A stretch of DNA of 64,000 bases from Rutpela maculata. Taxonomy: Eukaryota; Arthropoda; Insecta; Coleoptera; Cerambycidae. The position numbers were made by a program, and so were the translations under genes. Below the pieces are notes generated by a model. That model was not told where the DNA came from. It was given only the letters and a program-made list of their open reading frames with translations, and searched no databases. Where the stretch lies: positions 112,803,519 through 112,867,518 of the forward strand of contig OW386286.2 of assembly GCA_936432065.2 (NCBI GenBank), read 5' to 3'. Position 1 is the first letter of the stretch, and each line of letters opens with the position of its first letter. Shown piece by piece: positions 33,397-43,573 of this stretch.

Positions 33397-34072
33397 AAAA
33401 ACCGCTGCCCAAGGAATCACTACTTCCACATCCAAGTCAATCACAAGGAAAAAACTTTGTATGTGGAAATAATTGTTTATGAAACTTTAATAATATAATA
33501 TTTGAAATCCTCTACCCCAAAAACCCATAAAACGATACCCCACATCGGTAGTGGGGTGGGGGTGGTGAAAGGAGTGGTAGTGGCGGTGGATGAAGTAAAA
33601 AATATTTTGAGGTTTTTGGTTCTTGTACATACACTAAATCACAATTTTTTTTCATCCCCTTTAATAAGGGGGGTGGGGGTGGTAATGGGGGTGGCTAATG
33701 CCAAAAATTTTTTTGAGACCTTAGCTTCTCTTGTATGTACTAAATACCAATTTTATGGACTCTTACCTGCTTTATTTACCCATTTACCCCAAATTTACCC
33801 CAATTTACCTCCCTACCCTTCGTCGGAACAACATGAAAATATAATCTAGTTCCAGATCTCGTTAAAGTACATATGTGTACCAAATTTCAAGTCAATATAT
33901 TAAACGGTTCCAGAGTAAACGTGCGCACAAAAAAAGACAGACAGACCGACAGAAATTTTTTTTCGCTCAAACTTAAAATCTCGACGTTTCATGACATTTT
34001 AAGCCCATTTGAACAATAAAAATTTTTGAAAATATTTTTGTCGTTACTATACTTCCACTGGACGTGGAAGTA
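33397..34072 (+). mobile_element. Family A hairpin-ended repeat, copy 5
   Basis: Full layout: tail CCGCTGCCCAAGG and stem-arm copy at 33402-33433, G-rich block, shortened GACAGACAGACCGACAG tract at 33938-33954, and terminal hairpin at 34049-34070 with one loop substitution (GGACG). Confidence 0.82.
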
Positions 34073-34434
34073 ATAAAAACTAAGAGGTTGGCACAGTTGT
34101 CGCTTAGGGGACACATAAAAATAACGTCGAATATCTTTCATAGAGCTCCCTCCTTGGGGTGAAAGATAATATAAATTATTCTCCATACAGGGTGTTTTTG
34201 TAATGCATCCATATATTCCGATATATGAATATTAACATCTTCCTGGTATACACAAAAACACCCATTTATCAAAATACCCAAAAACAAAGAAAAAATAAAT
34301 AAAAAATTGAATATTGAAAACAATTATCGAGTACGCCCATGCTACTGTATGTGGTAGTCTTTCTGCATCTAACTCTATCTTGTTCCGCACATCCCTGCGG
34401 CGGTGTCAAGTGGTAAGAGAAATTCAACAATTCA

Positions 34435-34577
34435 ACAATTTTACAAACAATGAGTGGACAAACATTGTGCATTGTTATGGTGTAGCTGGGGAAAATGTAC
34501 GTCGGACTCGAATACTTTACCAGCAACAGTTTTCTAATATGCGTGTTCCTGATGAACGAACCGAATACTCAGTATAG
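34435..34577 (+). pseudogene. DUF4817-like transposase N-terminal fragment
   Basis: The frame reads FTNNEWTNIVHCYGVAGEN, then RTRILYQQQFSNMRVPDERT. This matches the helix-turn-helix domain annotated in insects as DUF4817 (pattern Y..E..D....YG....N...A...Y...FP....P...T), found at the N-terminus of Tc1/mariner-like proteins. It ends at a stop after 45 residues and no catalytic part follows. CAGGGTGTTTTTGTAATGC at 34189 could be an old element end. Confidence 0.6.
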
Positions 34578-35967
34578 GGTGTTAATATTCGTATAGCCAA
34601 ACTGACGAAAGGTAAGTTTTCTACTTGACATTATAAAGAGCGTTATTTCAATTTAACTTATTCTGCAACTTGACTTTTATACATATTTTTATAATTATAT
34701 ATTTATTTGTTCATTATATGAATTTTATTGTTTTATGAGGAGATACTCAAATACTACCGAGGTTCATACATATGATATCAAGTCTAAAATTGGTGGTCTA
34801 AGTAGCAAGCCGCGATATCCAAATCTGCAATAACCGTTTTAGTATTGCTATAAACACACGTAGGCAACCCCCCAAAATCAACGCCAAGGTTATCCAGAAG
34901 GGGGTTGCATATTTTAAAAAATTGGTAAAACTATTTACACAAAACTTCCTCTTATCTTATTTTTTTTATTTATTTATTTTTTTGTTGGATGACCACTCTG
35001 TAAATTTTTTTACTAGAGGTATATCAAATTTCATTCCTGACAATTCCAAATGTCACTTTCTTTTGTCATTTCTGTATTAATTATTTTCTTAGACTGCCCT
35101 AAGTGTCCGTGCCCCCCCATCCTGGGATACAATGTTTTTCATAAAGATTAAAGCCTAAAGAACAATTTAAGACATGTCCCCCCAAAAAAACTGCCTGTAC
35201 TTTCAAAATGGCGTCCGTTTAAAAAAAATATTGTTTTTGCCATTTAACACAAAAACTAAAATAGATGGAGAAAAATTTTCTGCACAAAAAACAAAGTGCA
35301 TAAAATTTTCTACAATTTTGTTCCTATACAATATTTGGATATGAGTTACCATTTTCCAGATATAGTCCGCGTATATTAGATATTTAAGAAGAAATAATTT
35401 ATAAAGTAATAATATTTGGGATGCGTACTCTAGATAGGGTTAGAAATAAATATCCCCCCAATTTAGGAGTGGAACGTCCTTTTTTTGCAAAAAACCACCC
35501 CCAACGGGGATTTAACGCTGGTTTTTCACTTTTATCTTGTAACCCGTTCGTCGGAAGAGAAAACAGTATAGGAAGTAAAAAATTTGTCGTTAAATTCTGC
35601 ATAAGAAATGTCCTATTAACCTTGTAGCTTATCCTCACCTATTTCGCGCTAACAGCGTCCGAACAGGGGGCGCAGAGGTAAAAATCGATCCTATTCGAAG
35701 TTTCACAGTGAATATCTTAAAACCGGTTACTTTAATGAGAAAAATGCTCAGGAATGAATTTATAGAGCGGAATTTTCTCTATGAGATGCATATGTAGCGG
35801 GTTTTGATGCAAGTGATTTTTACGTATTTTCCCCTTTTTTCCACAAAGCTGTGTTTTTCAATTTGAGCTCGTCTCCACACCACCCAAGAGGTAGAGCTTT
35901 CGGTGCGTTTTTTAAAGGTGGTTTCCCCTGTAGGCCTATTCCACTAAAATTATTTCAAATTTTACTC
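34578..35967. other. No recognised gene
   Basis: AT-rich with short homopolymer C-runs near 35110 and 35180. Antisense and sense frames at 35399-35638 overlap each other and carry no motifs. Confidence 0.3.
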
Positions 35968-36300
35968 ATTAATGGGTTCCTCTTTGACGAACTCTTCTTC
36001 GAATTCAGAATTTAAACATCCTTGCCCATGGCAATTAAAGCACATTATTGAGCAGTGAAATCCAACCTGAACACAGCTGCATCGTTTTCCGCAGCTGCAG
36101 GATATTAGCTTTAGGGTGGAAATTGGTGCTGGTAACTCGGTGGTATAAATGGGTGCTAAAATGTTGCCTACTTTCTTCCAACCCCATTCCCTTGGTTTCA
36201 AGTTTTCTCCTCGCCAAGCATGAATTTAGAGAAACACTCTGTAAGAATGTTGACGTAATGCCTCAGATGTTGGTGGCAGTCTTGGTAGAATCCCGGCAGT
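35968..36300 (-). pseudogene. EADTR/CXC transposon-family protein, C-terminal part with cysteine cluster
   Basis: On the - strand from about 36297: LPRLPPTSEALRQHSYRVFL, a TAA stop where the family has Gln, then IHAWRGENLKPREWGWKKVG, PAPISTLKLISCSCGKRC, CSCVQVGFHCSIMC, CHGQGCLNS, ending in an acidic tail and stop at about 35968. The Cys spacing resembles a CXC (tesmin/TSO1-like) cluster. One premature stop suggests a pseudogene. Upstream parts of the protein are absent. Confidence 0.7.
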
Positions 36301-36479
36301 ACTAGATTGGCCGACTATCTTATTGAAGGTAATGAATTTTTGATGACTCAAAGATCTCTCTTTTTTGGGGGCTTTGTATACTGCTAGCGCGAATTGCTCT
36401 CCAGCACTTGTAATTTCTTTTTTCGTTCAGCTATGCTTTGCATCCTTTTTTCGCTTGCGTACGAACGACTAACTGGTTT

Positions 36480-36622
36480 CCTTCAACCTATCAGACGTCT
36501 CCTTCAACCAATTAGATATTGTCAGGAAATAACAGAAAAGTACGCTCCAGTTTCTCTTTCTGCTTATTACTTCATATACCTAAAACATTGAGTGCGCATT
36601 CCAATTTGTTATTAATTTCGAT
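36480..36622 (+). repeat. Half-copy of the 5363 palindromic element
   Basis: CTTCAACCAATTAGATATTGTCAGG, TTTCTCTTTCTGCTT and GAGTGCGCATTCCAATTTG, TTATTAATTTCGATG match 5500-5625 collinearly. The left half is absent. Confidence 0.6.
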
Positions 36623-37789
36623 GGCTGTAATCCTCTGCGATGTGATTAGTATATGCCGAAGCTTGAAGCTTCCCATCCTGAGATGCTTGTCTTGTATTAC
36701 TACTCCGAAGTATGATATTGCTATGTGGCTGGCTATTTATTTAGGTTTACTTTAGTTGAATTGGTATTGATGGTTTTGGAATATTGTTATTTTTCTATTT
36801 TTGTTTATATTATTTGTTTGATTTATGATACGTGCTTTGTGTCTATTTTTCGTTTTTGTGTCTGTATTATATTATGTCTTTTTTCGTTGTTTTAGTATTA
36901 GTGTATGCTCTAGATTTCCTATGCATTTGATCTTTAAATTTCTATTTGGCTTTAGATGAGTTTTTTTTTTCACTTGAGTTTTTCAATTATTGTTACGATA
37001 TTACGTTTATGCAATGCAAATCTTTACATTTTACACCTATAAAATAAAATAAAAAACACGCCATGCTTGTTTCATCAAAATATGTACTTGTAAGCACTTA
37101 TTTCGGATTCAAAATGTATATTTAAAATATATATTTTAAACTGTAAGAAACAAGGGTTTTGGATAATTAAATTTATCGACTGTGTTAAAATTAACGCTAT
37201 GCACTTTCAAATTGAAAATAATTGGGCTATTATGATATTGTTCATGTTTATGTAAAACGTATTGTGTTGAGTTATGTGGCATGAATCGCTTCAAACCGAA
37301 CCCACATAGCTATGCAACAAACATAATGGTACCGGTAACGGTACTCTTGTATTTGTCCTTGGCCTCCACAAATCTGTAAAATGTACTAGTCTGTATCATC
37401 CACTTCTATTTTTAACAGCTTACTAATTATTTTTTTGCACCTAGGAAAGTTAGCAAACCGATAAGAGATGGAAATATTGCCACGAGCGACCAGGAATAGA
37501 ATTTGTTCCTTTACTGATTAAAAACTAATTTTAAGGTAGGTAATTTTAAGATACGTAAACAAAAACTTGGTTAATTATAGGTACAGTTTAATCCATTTGA
37601 ATTGGTTATTCTTCATTTTGTCACAACTTTGAATGCAAGGCATTTTCAGGACTACAGGAGATACAGCGCTCCAAATGTGATACAAAAATTGTTAAAAATG
37701 AGAGGAATTATTAAAGAAAAACTGCCATGACATGCTTCAAACTAGTAACTACAGTAGGATTCATATAAAGCAGAGTAAATGGCCTACGA
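36623..37789. other. AT-rich stretch, no recognised gene
   Basis: T-rich 36750-37000 with no stable frame. Nothing recognised until LINE1 begins. Confidence 0.35.
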
Positions 37790-38060
37790 AAAAAAAAACA
37801 AGCGATGTTCAGCTTCCTTCTCTTGGATGTTTGTGTCTTTCCCGCGCAATGAGGTATCTAGACTCCAAACTGCCGTGGAAGTTGAAAAGCATCTCTATGG
37901 ATGCGCAAACGCATCTTCGGTTTAAGTGGTTAATAAATCCTAAAACCACTTTGGACGTATACTGTTATGGTAAAACCAATCATTACATACGCGTCGCTGG
38001 TTTGATTGCGCTCCTGCGAGCTCTCCCCAATTAGAGCTCACCTGTGTCAAGTTCAAAGGT
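37790..38060 (+). pseudogene. LINE1 fragment, segment 1 (thumb region)
   Basis: Broken + frames read MRYLDSKLPWKLK (YLG..LD..L.W pattern), then WTYTVMVKPIITYASLV, then RSCELSPIRAHLCQVQRLS, the region after the catalytic domain in R1/Jockey-type LINEs. The sequence is interrupted at 38061 by LINE2. It resumes at 48294 with ITEAIRITPTIAMEAVHGL, the expected continuation of the QVQRL block. Confidence 0.7.
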
Positions 38061-38072
38061 TATCTATCTTGT
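38061..38072. repeat. LINE2 target site duplication, left
   Basis: TATCTATCTTGT, matching TATCTATCCTGT at 48282-48293 with one mismatch. Confidence 0.7.
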
Positions 38073-38320
38073 TTTTTGCGGGGGGGGGGGGGGGGGGGGG
38101 TAGAAGGGGAAATCCATCATGGACACCCAGCGCCTTGAATCTATCATGTTGGGTAGTGCTGGACTCTAACCGAGCTAAAACTCCTCCGGAAAAGTAGCCC
38201 CCTCTCTGTCTTCAGTGTTTCCTCATATCTCGATTACCGTCAGAATATCAGGTCAATCTTAGTGTTAGGTGTTCTAAATGATCTGCCTCCTCTCATTACT
38301 TCCCTACTTCGTTGAAACGA

Positions 38321-39594
38321 TTAGAGGTTCAAGTTTCTTTCGTCTACTTCTTTGATTTTCATAACTGATGTTATCATGTCCTCCAAGAGTTGCCAGTTTT
38401 CCTCTGATTCTAGCATCCTCGACACCATGTCATCGGGTGTAACTGGGCCGCCTAGCCTATTTATGACTCGTAGCCTTTCTTCTCTCCACCTGCTACACCG
38501 GAATACGCTATGCTCCACGTCGTCTATCTCCCCGCAGTACATGCATTCTCGATCTTCAATCTTCCCGATGTCGTAGACGTACTCTGCAAAGCATCCGTGC
38601 CCTGTTAGGGCCTGTGTAAGGTAGAACCCAACCTCCCCGTGTCCTCTCTCCCTCCAATATCTGGAATGAGTCTCCTCGCCCATCTTCCCTTACTCGAGAT
38701 ATTCCATCTCTCCTGCCAGCTATGGTAGAGTCTATCGTTGGCCTCCTTCCTGCCAATTCCCTCGTATATCTCCCACCATTCCTTTGCTAGAACGTCAATG
38801 GGGGGGGGATCCCTGCCACTATTAGCACTGCCTCGTAGGAGACCGTTCTGTAGGCATTGCAGACTCTCAGTGCTGCACATCCCTGTACCCTGGCCAGTCC
38901 TCTTCACGTTCTTTCCACTGTCATCGCACTTACCCTTACCGGGGCCGCGTACAGGAGAATGGAGTGCTCCACGCTGCACAGCACCCTCCTCTTGCTGGCC
39001 TTCGGTCCGCTGGTGTTATGTATCAGCCTGCCTATGGCCGTTGCCACTCGCCCATCTTTTCCCTCCATTTTCGACACATGCACCCCGTATGTCAATTTCG
39101 AATCGAGCCATATGCCCAGGTACTTTATCGCTCGGGCCAATTTCCAGCTCCCCTACACTTATTCTCACGTCAGGGAGATTCCTCTTTCTGGTTATGATTA
39201 CCAGCTCGGTTTTTCCAGGGGCAAGTTCGAGCTTCTTGCCCCTTACCCATCTCTCTATTCTTGTAGTGGCCGTGTTCGCCGCCTTCTCGATTTCCCTCAC
39301 AATTCTGGCCGTGACTGTTACTGCCAGATCATCGGCATATCCGATCATCTTAACGTTCTCCGGTTGGGGTAAGCGTAATGCATCATCGAACATTATATTC
39401 CACAAGGTTGGGCCCAGGACCGATCCCTGCGGAACACCACAAGTCATTTTCTCCACTGGGTAACGCCCTCTACCTCCAGCCCTGTCCACCCGTTCTCGAG
39501 GTAGCTTTTTACTATCCTGAGCAGGTAGGGGGCTATTCTTTGGCAACTTCTCAACTATCTCTCCCCAATCCACAGTGTTGAAAGCATTTCGAAC
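38321..39594 (-). pseudogene. LINE2 ORF2, RT palm to C-terminal zinc knuckle
   Basis: On the - strand, starting at 39594: VRNAFNTVDWGEIVEKL (motif A side), CGVPQGSVLGPTLWNIMFD, MIGYADDLAVTV (catalytic YADD), GKTELVIITRKR, AIKYLGIWLDSKLTYG, then YAAPVR. The C-terminal CMYCGEIDDVEHSVFRC zinc knuckle is at about 38500-38550. The type is R1/LOA-like. Frameshifts separate the 39016-39573, 38904-39140, 38605-38979 and 38321-38683 frames. Confidence 0.85.
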
Positions 39595-39602
39595 ATCCAG
39601 CG
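39595..39602. repeat. hAT-like target site duplication, left
   Basis: ATCCAGCG, identical to 47217-47224. Confidence 0.85.
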
Positions 39603-40291
39603 TAGGGATTGCAATTTATCGGAAGTTTTAATAACCGGTAAATCGGTAAATAAAAATGTAAATAACCGGTTAACCGGTATTTACCGGTAATTTTTAGAAT
39701 GAATGATTAGAGAGTGGCGAAAATGGCAATTATCTTTTTCCATGAACAAAATTATCTAAATTTGACAAAAAAAATTTTTGTCCACGACTATTAAATAATG
39801 TACTCATTAAGTATGTTTCCTCAAGGATAATGCTATCCATTATTCCCTGCAGTGAATAATGATTTCAGTATTCACTAGTGAATAATAAGGACAGTCAGTT
39901 GTTTATAAGAAGTCACGGGCAGGTATTTTTTTAATTCGAGTGCAATCTCGTTTTAGTAGAATTTATGGCTAGTTTCTGAAACCTTAAATATAATTATTCG
40001 TTAACTGTCATAGCTACAATTGTGTGAACAATTTTACTGTTATTATCAAATTTATGAATAGATAACTTTATTTAGCGTTTCAGAAACAGACCCTCTTTTA
40101 TCATACAATTTCGTTTTTAAATTTGATTGATTAGGCCGTTATGTGTCAAAGAACGGCTTATGAAATTAAATTTAAACGTCAACGTTATTTACAATAATTT
40201 TACATATTACTCAAAGAGAATAATATAAATAATTGATTAATTAATTTCTTCAGTAAAAAATTTAACAAAAATATCAATAGTTGTGGAGAAA

Positions 40292-40420
40292 GTATAGTAT
40301 TCTACTCGCATATAATGGCTACTCTGGTGATTTACGACATTCGCCTACGGCTCGTGTCTTAAACTTCACCCTCGTAAATAATAGCCATCATTATAAGCTC
40401 GTTGAATAATATACTATTAT
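40292..40420. repeat. Palindromic repeat, family P copy, inside the hAT-like element
   Basis: TAGTATTCTACTCGCATATAATGGCT on the left and AGCCATCATTATAAGCTCGTTGAATAATATACTA on the right, centre GACATTCGCCTACGGCTCGTGTC. It matches the 13578 and 23741 palindromes in the centre (CATTCG-CTA-AGCTCGTGTCTTA). Confidence 0.55.
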
Positions 40421-40881
40421 ATACGTATATTTAATATAATGAACAAACCAAAGGTTTTTTATCAAAAGGAAAAAATATAAATGAAATAAATTTAAATAAA
40501 TAATTATTCTGTAAATAACAAAAATATCAACTTAAATAACAAAAATTATAAACATAAACTTAAATAGGGCATTTACTGAATACCTAATCTAAAAATACAA
40601 TATTTTTTAAAAACGGCCTGTTAAAAGGGTTAGTTTTTCAAAGCTATATCTGTTAGTCGTCTGATATTTGTGCATAGAATACCACCAGCTGAAGATGTCC
40701 TTCTTCAATCGATATTGGTGGGTCGATAAGTTAATAAGAATTGGTAATAACATACATCTAAATGTATTCCACGGATATTTGCGGCAGTGAAATATTCAAT
40801 TTAATATCGCACGATATTGTCAATACCTCTCTTACTTGTATTTCTTAGGGCTTGGTGTCTGGGTTTTACTTTTTATAATAT

Positions 40882-41280
40882 TGTGACGTGTTTCCACCCT
40901 TAGGAAACCACCCTCGCAAATTCCGTGGGTTCCAAAAATTATAACAAGAGATGTCCACTAACACACTTTATTAAATATTTACTGGATACTTCACAATACT
41001 ATTATTAATTTAAATACACTTTACTGACTAAAATCACAATGTTTATCACTTTGTTTCTCTTTGAACTCTTAATCTCACTTTCTATACTTTCTGAACTTTC
41101 TGAACTCCTCGCCGAGAATGCGGTCGGTCTTTTATACCCAAAAATGACAGATCTCGATTGTTCTGTGATGACGCCACCATTCTCTAGATAATTCCAGATG
41201 TCACCAGAACTAACTTCTGGTAGGTTTCTCGAGTAGGTGCAAATACACTACATTCATTCTAAGGGTTGTAACACATTACA
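40882..41280 (-). repeat. 3' LTR of the gypsy element
   Basis: 399 bp, TGTAATGTGTTAC start and ACGTCACA end on the - strand. One difference from the 5' LTR (T at about 41073 versus C at about 46787). A TATA-like GGGTATAAAAGACC lies at about 41136-41145, read on the - strand. Confidence 0.92.
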
Positions 41281-41296
41281 CTGCCCCCTCCTTAAG
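41281..41296 (-). promoter_or_regulatory. Polypurine tract
   Basis: AAGGAGGGGGCAG lies immediately before the 3' LTR on the - strand. It directly follows the integrase stop codon TAA. Confidence 0.8.
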
Positions 41297-41768
41297 CCTG
41301 AACGTCCCGGTCAGGAAGTTCAGCCTCTTTCACGTACTTCGCCAGTCTATCCAAGTGTACGATCTTCATCTTGGACTTTTTGTTTCGTTGAATCCGATAG
41401 ACGACATCATTAATTCGGGTAATAACAGTATAAGGTCCTTCCCAAGGAGGTTGAAGTTTCGGTGACTTCCCTTTCTTTCGCTGTGGGTTGTACAGCCAAA
41501 CCAGATCTCCTGCCTTGAACCCTTCTGAACTACCCTTACGGTCGTATCGAGCCTTCATTCGGTCACTGGCTATGGTGATTTGGTCTCTAAGCAGCTCATG
41601 AACATTTCTTAGCCGTTCACTCAATTCATCCACATAGCTGTTCACAGGAAGCTGTTCTCCACCTGGTGTTCCGAAAATCAAATCACACGACAGTCTGATC
41701 TCATGTCCAAATACTACACGGGCTGGTGTTTGTTTCGTAGACTCGTGGATAGCAGCTCTGTATGCCAT
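41292..41768 (-). CDS. Gypsy integrase C-terminal segment
   Basis: 158 residues: end of the catalytic core (MAYRAAIHESTKQTPARVVFG), a coiled linker (DELSERLRNVHELLRDQI), a GDLVWLYNPQRKKGKSPKL strand and the GPY/F-type module WEGPYTVITRI. It ends at the polypurine tract. A single TGA in place of an expected Trp codon, at about 41793, separates it from the upstream segment containing the catalytic Glu (MVERHNKTMKEHL). Confidence 0.85.
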   Translation of the reverse strand: MAYRAAIHESTKQTPARVVFGHEIRLSCDLIFGTPGGEQLPVNSYVDELSERLRNVHELLRDQITIASDRMKARYDRKGSSEGFKAGDLVWLYNPQRKKGKSPKLQPPWEGPYTVITRINDVVYRIQRNKKSKMKIVHLDRLAKYVKEAELPDRDVQA

Positions 41769-41836
41769 GAGGAAGAACGGTATGTGGAGATCTCAATCAC
41801 GTTGATTCTTATGAACCACTTTAGAGAGATGTTCTT

Positions 41837-43081
41837 TCATGGTCTTGTTGTGTCGTTCCACCATTCCATCTGATTGCGTGTTTTGTGTATCCCCAATAAC
41901 TTGCAGATTTGCTGAAACACCCCCGACTCAAAGTTCCTCCCTTGATCTGAGTGCAGCTCCAGGGGTACACCAAACCGACATATCAAATTATCTACCAAGA
42001 CTTTGGCGACAGTGACTGCTTCTTGGTTTGGAATTGCATAGGCCTCTGGCCACTTACTAAAATAGTCCATGGCAACCAGTATATACTTGTTACCATCCTT
42101 GGTTACTGGGAATGGGCCAGCTATATCGATCGCGATCCTCTCGAAAGGAGCTCCGACGTTATATTGCTTCATTGCACCCCTACTTCTAGTCTGTGGTCCC
42201 TTACTGGCTGCACAAATTTTGCAATTGCGACACCAAGCTTCCACATCTTGACGACTATTTACCCAATAAAATCGTTCCCGTACTTTATTCAGGGTCTTAT
42301 TAAGGCCGAAGTGCCCACCGGATGCTCCATTATGCACTTCCTGAAGTACTTTCGGTACTCGACACCTGGGAATCACTAGACGCATAACAACTTCCCTGCC
42401 ATCCGGGCTTTCCCAAGCTCTCTTTAGCAGCCCGTTCATGACTTTAAGTGAATCCCATTGGGCCCACAAAGCCTTCAATCCAACTGCCTTATCCGAAACA
42501 TCCTTCCACGCTGGTCGAATTCCTTTCTCCTTTGCTTTCAATATAGCCCCAATCTCTGTGTCATTCAGTTGTTCTTGTCTCGGGGCTTCGGTTGTCCAAT
42601 CATCTGGAACCTCTATTTTAATAGTGTTGACGGCCACCGTACCCTGCAATTTCTCAACGTGGCGGCAGTGCTTGCAATCTTCCTTGCACGGTCTTCTAGA
42701 TAAAGCGTCTGCGTTCTTATGAGATCTTCCAGGTCGATGTTCGATTTTGAAATCATACTGTTGCAGCCGTTCTATCCAACGAGCCAGTTGACCTTCAGGG
42801 GTTTTCAACTGCAACAGCCATTTTAATGCAGCATGGTCGGTCCGAATCTTGAAATGTCGTCCATAAAGATATTTATGAAAATGGTCCACTGATTTAACGA
42901 TGGCCAGTAACTCTTTCCGGGTTACACAATAGTTTCTTTCCGGTTTGGACAGCACCTTGCTGAAGTACTCGATCACTATTTCCTGCCCATTCTGGATTTG
43001 AGACAGTACACAACCGACCGAAGAATTGCTGGCATCCGTGTCTAAAATAAAAAGTCCTTCCCGTTGTGGGTACGCTAGCAC
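41837..43081 (-). CDS. Gypsy RNase H and integrase N-terminal/core segment
   Basis: 414 residues. RNase H shows FILDTDAS (Asp), TRKELLAIV (Glu) and RTDHAALKWLL (Asp) in residues 10-90. The linker is followed by the integrase zinc domain (H-N-G-A-S-G-G-H, later C-R-N-C) at about residues 250-290. The catalytic core has IDIAGPF and LHSDQGRNFES carrying the first two Asp. The frame breaks just before the third catalytic residue. Confidence 0.9.
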   Translation of the reverse strand: MLAYPQREGLFILDTDASNSSVGCVLSQIQNGQEIVIEYFSKVLSKPERNYCVTRKELLAIVKSVDHFHKYLYGRHFKIRTDHAALKWLLQLKTPEGQLARWIERLQQYDFKIEHRPGRSHKNADALSRRPCKEDCKHCRHVEKLQGTVAVNTIKIEVPDDWTTEAPRQEQLNDTEIGAILKAKEKGIRPAWKDVSDKAVGLKALWAQWDSLKVMNGLLKRAWESPDGREVVMRLVIPRCRVPKVLQEVHNGASGGHFGLNKTLNKVRERFYWVNSRQDVEAWCRNCKICAASKGPQTRSRGAMKQYNVGAPFERIAIDIAGPFPVTKDGNKYILVAMDYFSKWPEAYAIPNQEAVTVAKVLVDNLICRFGVPLELHSDQGRNFESGVFQQICKLLGIHKTRNQMEWWNDTTRP

Positions 43082-43093
43082 AGGACCAGTGCA

Positions 43094-43373
43094 TAGGAGC
43101 TGCCTTCAATTTTCTCCATGCTGTTTCACATTCCGGTGTCCATTGGTACTGCACTTTCTCTTCTGTCAGCCGGTGTAATGGCTTCGCAATTTCTGCAAAC
43201 CCTTCCACAAAGCGCCTATAATAAGTGCAGAGGCCAACGAAGCTCCGTACTTCATGAACGTTAGATGGTCTTGGCCAATCTCGTACAGCAGAAATTTTGT
43301 CGGGGTCTGTTTGTATTCCATCCGAAGACACCACGTGACCAAGAAATTGACTTCTTTCTGGAATAGCAGGCAC
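43094..43373 (-). pseudogene. Gypsy reverse transcriptase connection segment
   Basis: In its own frame: FLGHVVSSDGIQTDPDK, VRSFVGLCTYYRRFVEGF, AKPLHRLTEE, the conserved RT thumb/connection of Ty3/gypsy. Frameshifts occur at both ends, near 43360 and near 43085. Confidence 0.85.
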
Positions 43374-43573
43374 TTCTTCGGGTTCAACTTCAGATGGGCA
43401 TTCCTGACTCGCCCAAATACTTCTTGAAGATTTTTCAAATGTTCTGTAAAGTCCTGTCCCATAACAAGCACGTCGTCAAGGTAAACCAGGCACGTCCTCC
43501 AGGTTAGCCCCCGCAGTACGAATTCCATCAATCTTTCAAAGGTAGCAGGCGCATTGCATTGCATTGCATCCAA
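43340..43573 (-). pseudogene. Gypsy reverse transcriptase palm segment
   Basis: Contains NAPATFERLMEFVLRGL and CLVYLDDVLVMG, the catalytic YLDD box, then FTEHLKNLQEVF. It is separated from the upstream RT frame by a frameshift at a (GCATT)n run at 43551-43569. Confidence 0.88.

Noticed and set aside
34189..34577. Complete Tc1/mariner element around the DUF4817 fragment
   Set aside because: Only the N-terminal helix-turn-helix is present. No catalytic motif or matching second end was found.
38738..39463. 241-codon open frame on the + strand
   Set aside because: It is antisense to the LINE2 reverse transcriptase, whose - strand frame has the YADD motif and conserved blocks. GC-rich coding DNA often leaves long antisense frames.
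41951..42379. 142-codon + strand frame
   Set aside because: Antisense shadow of the gypsy RNase H-integrase frame.
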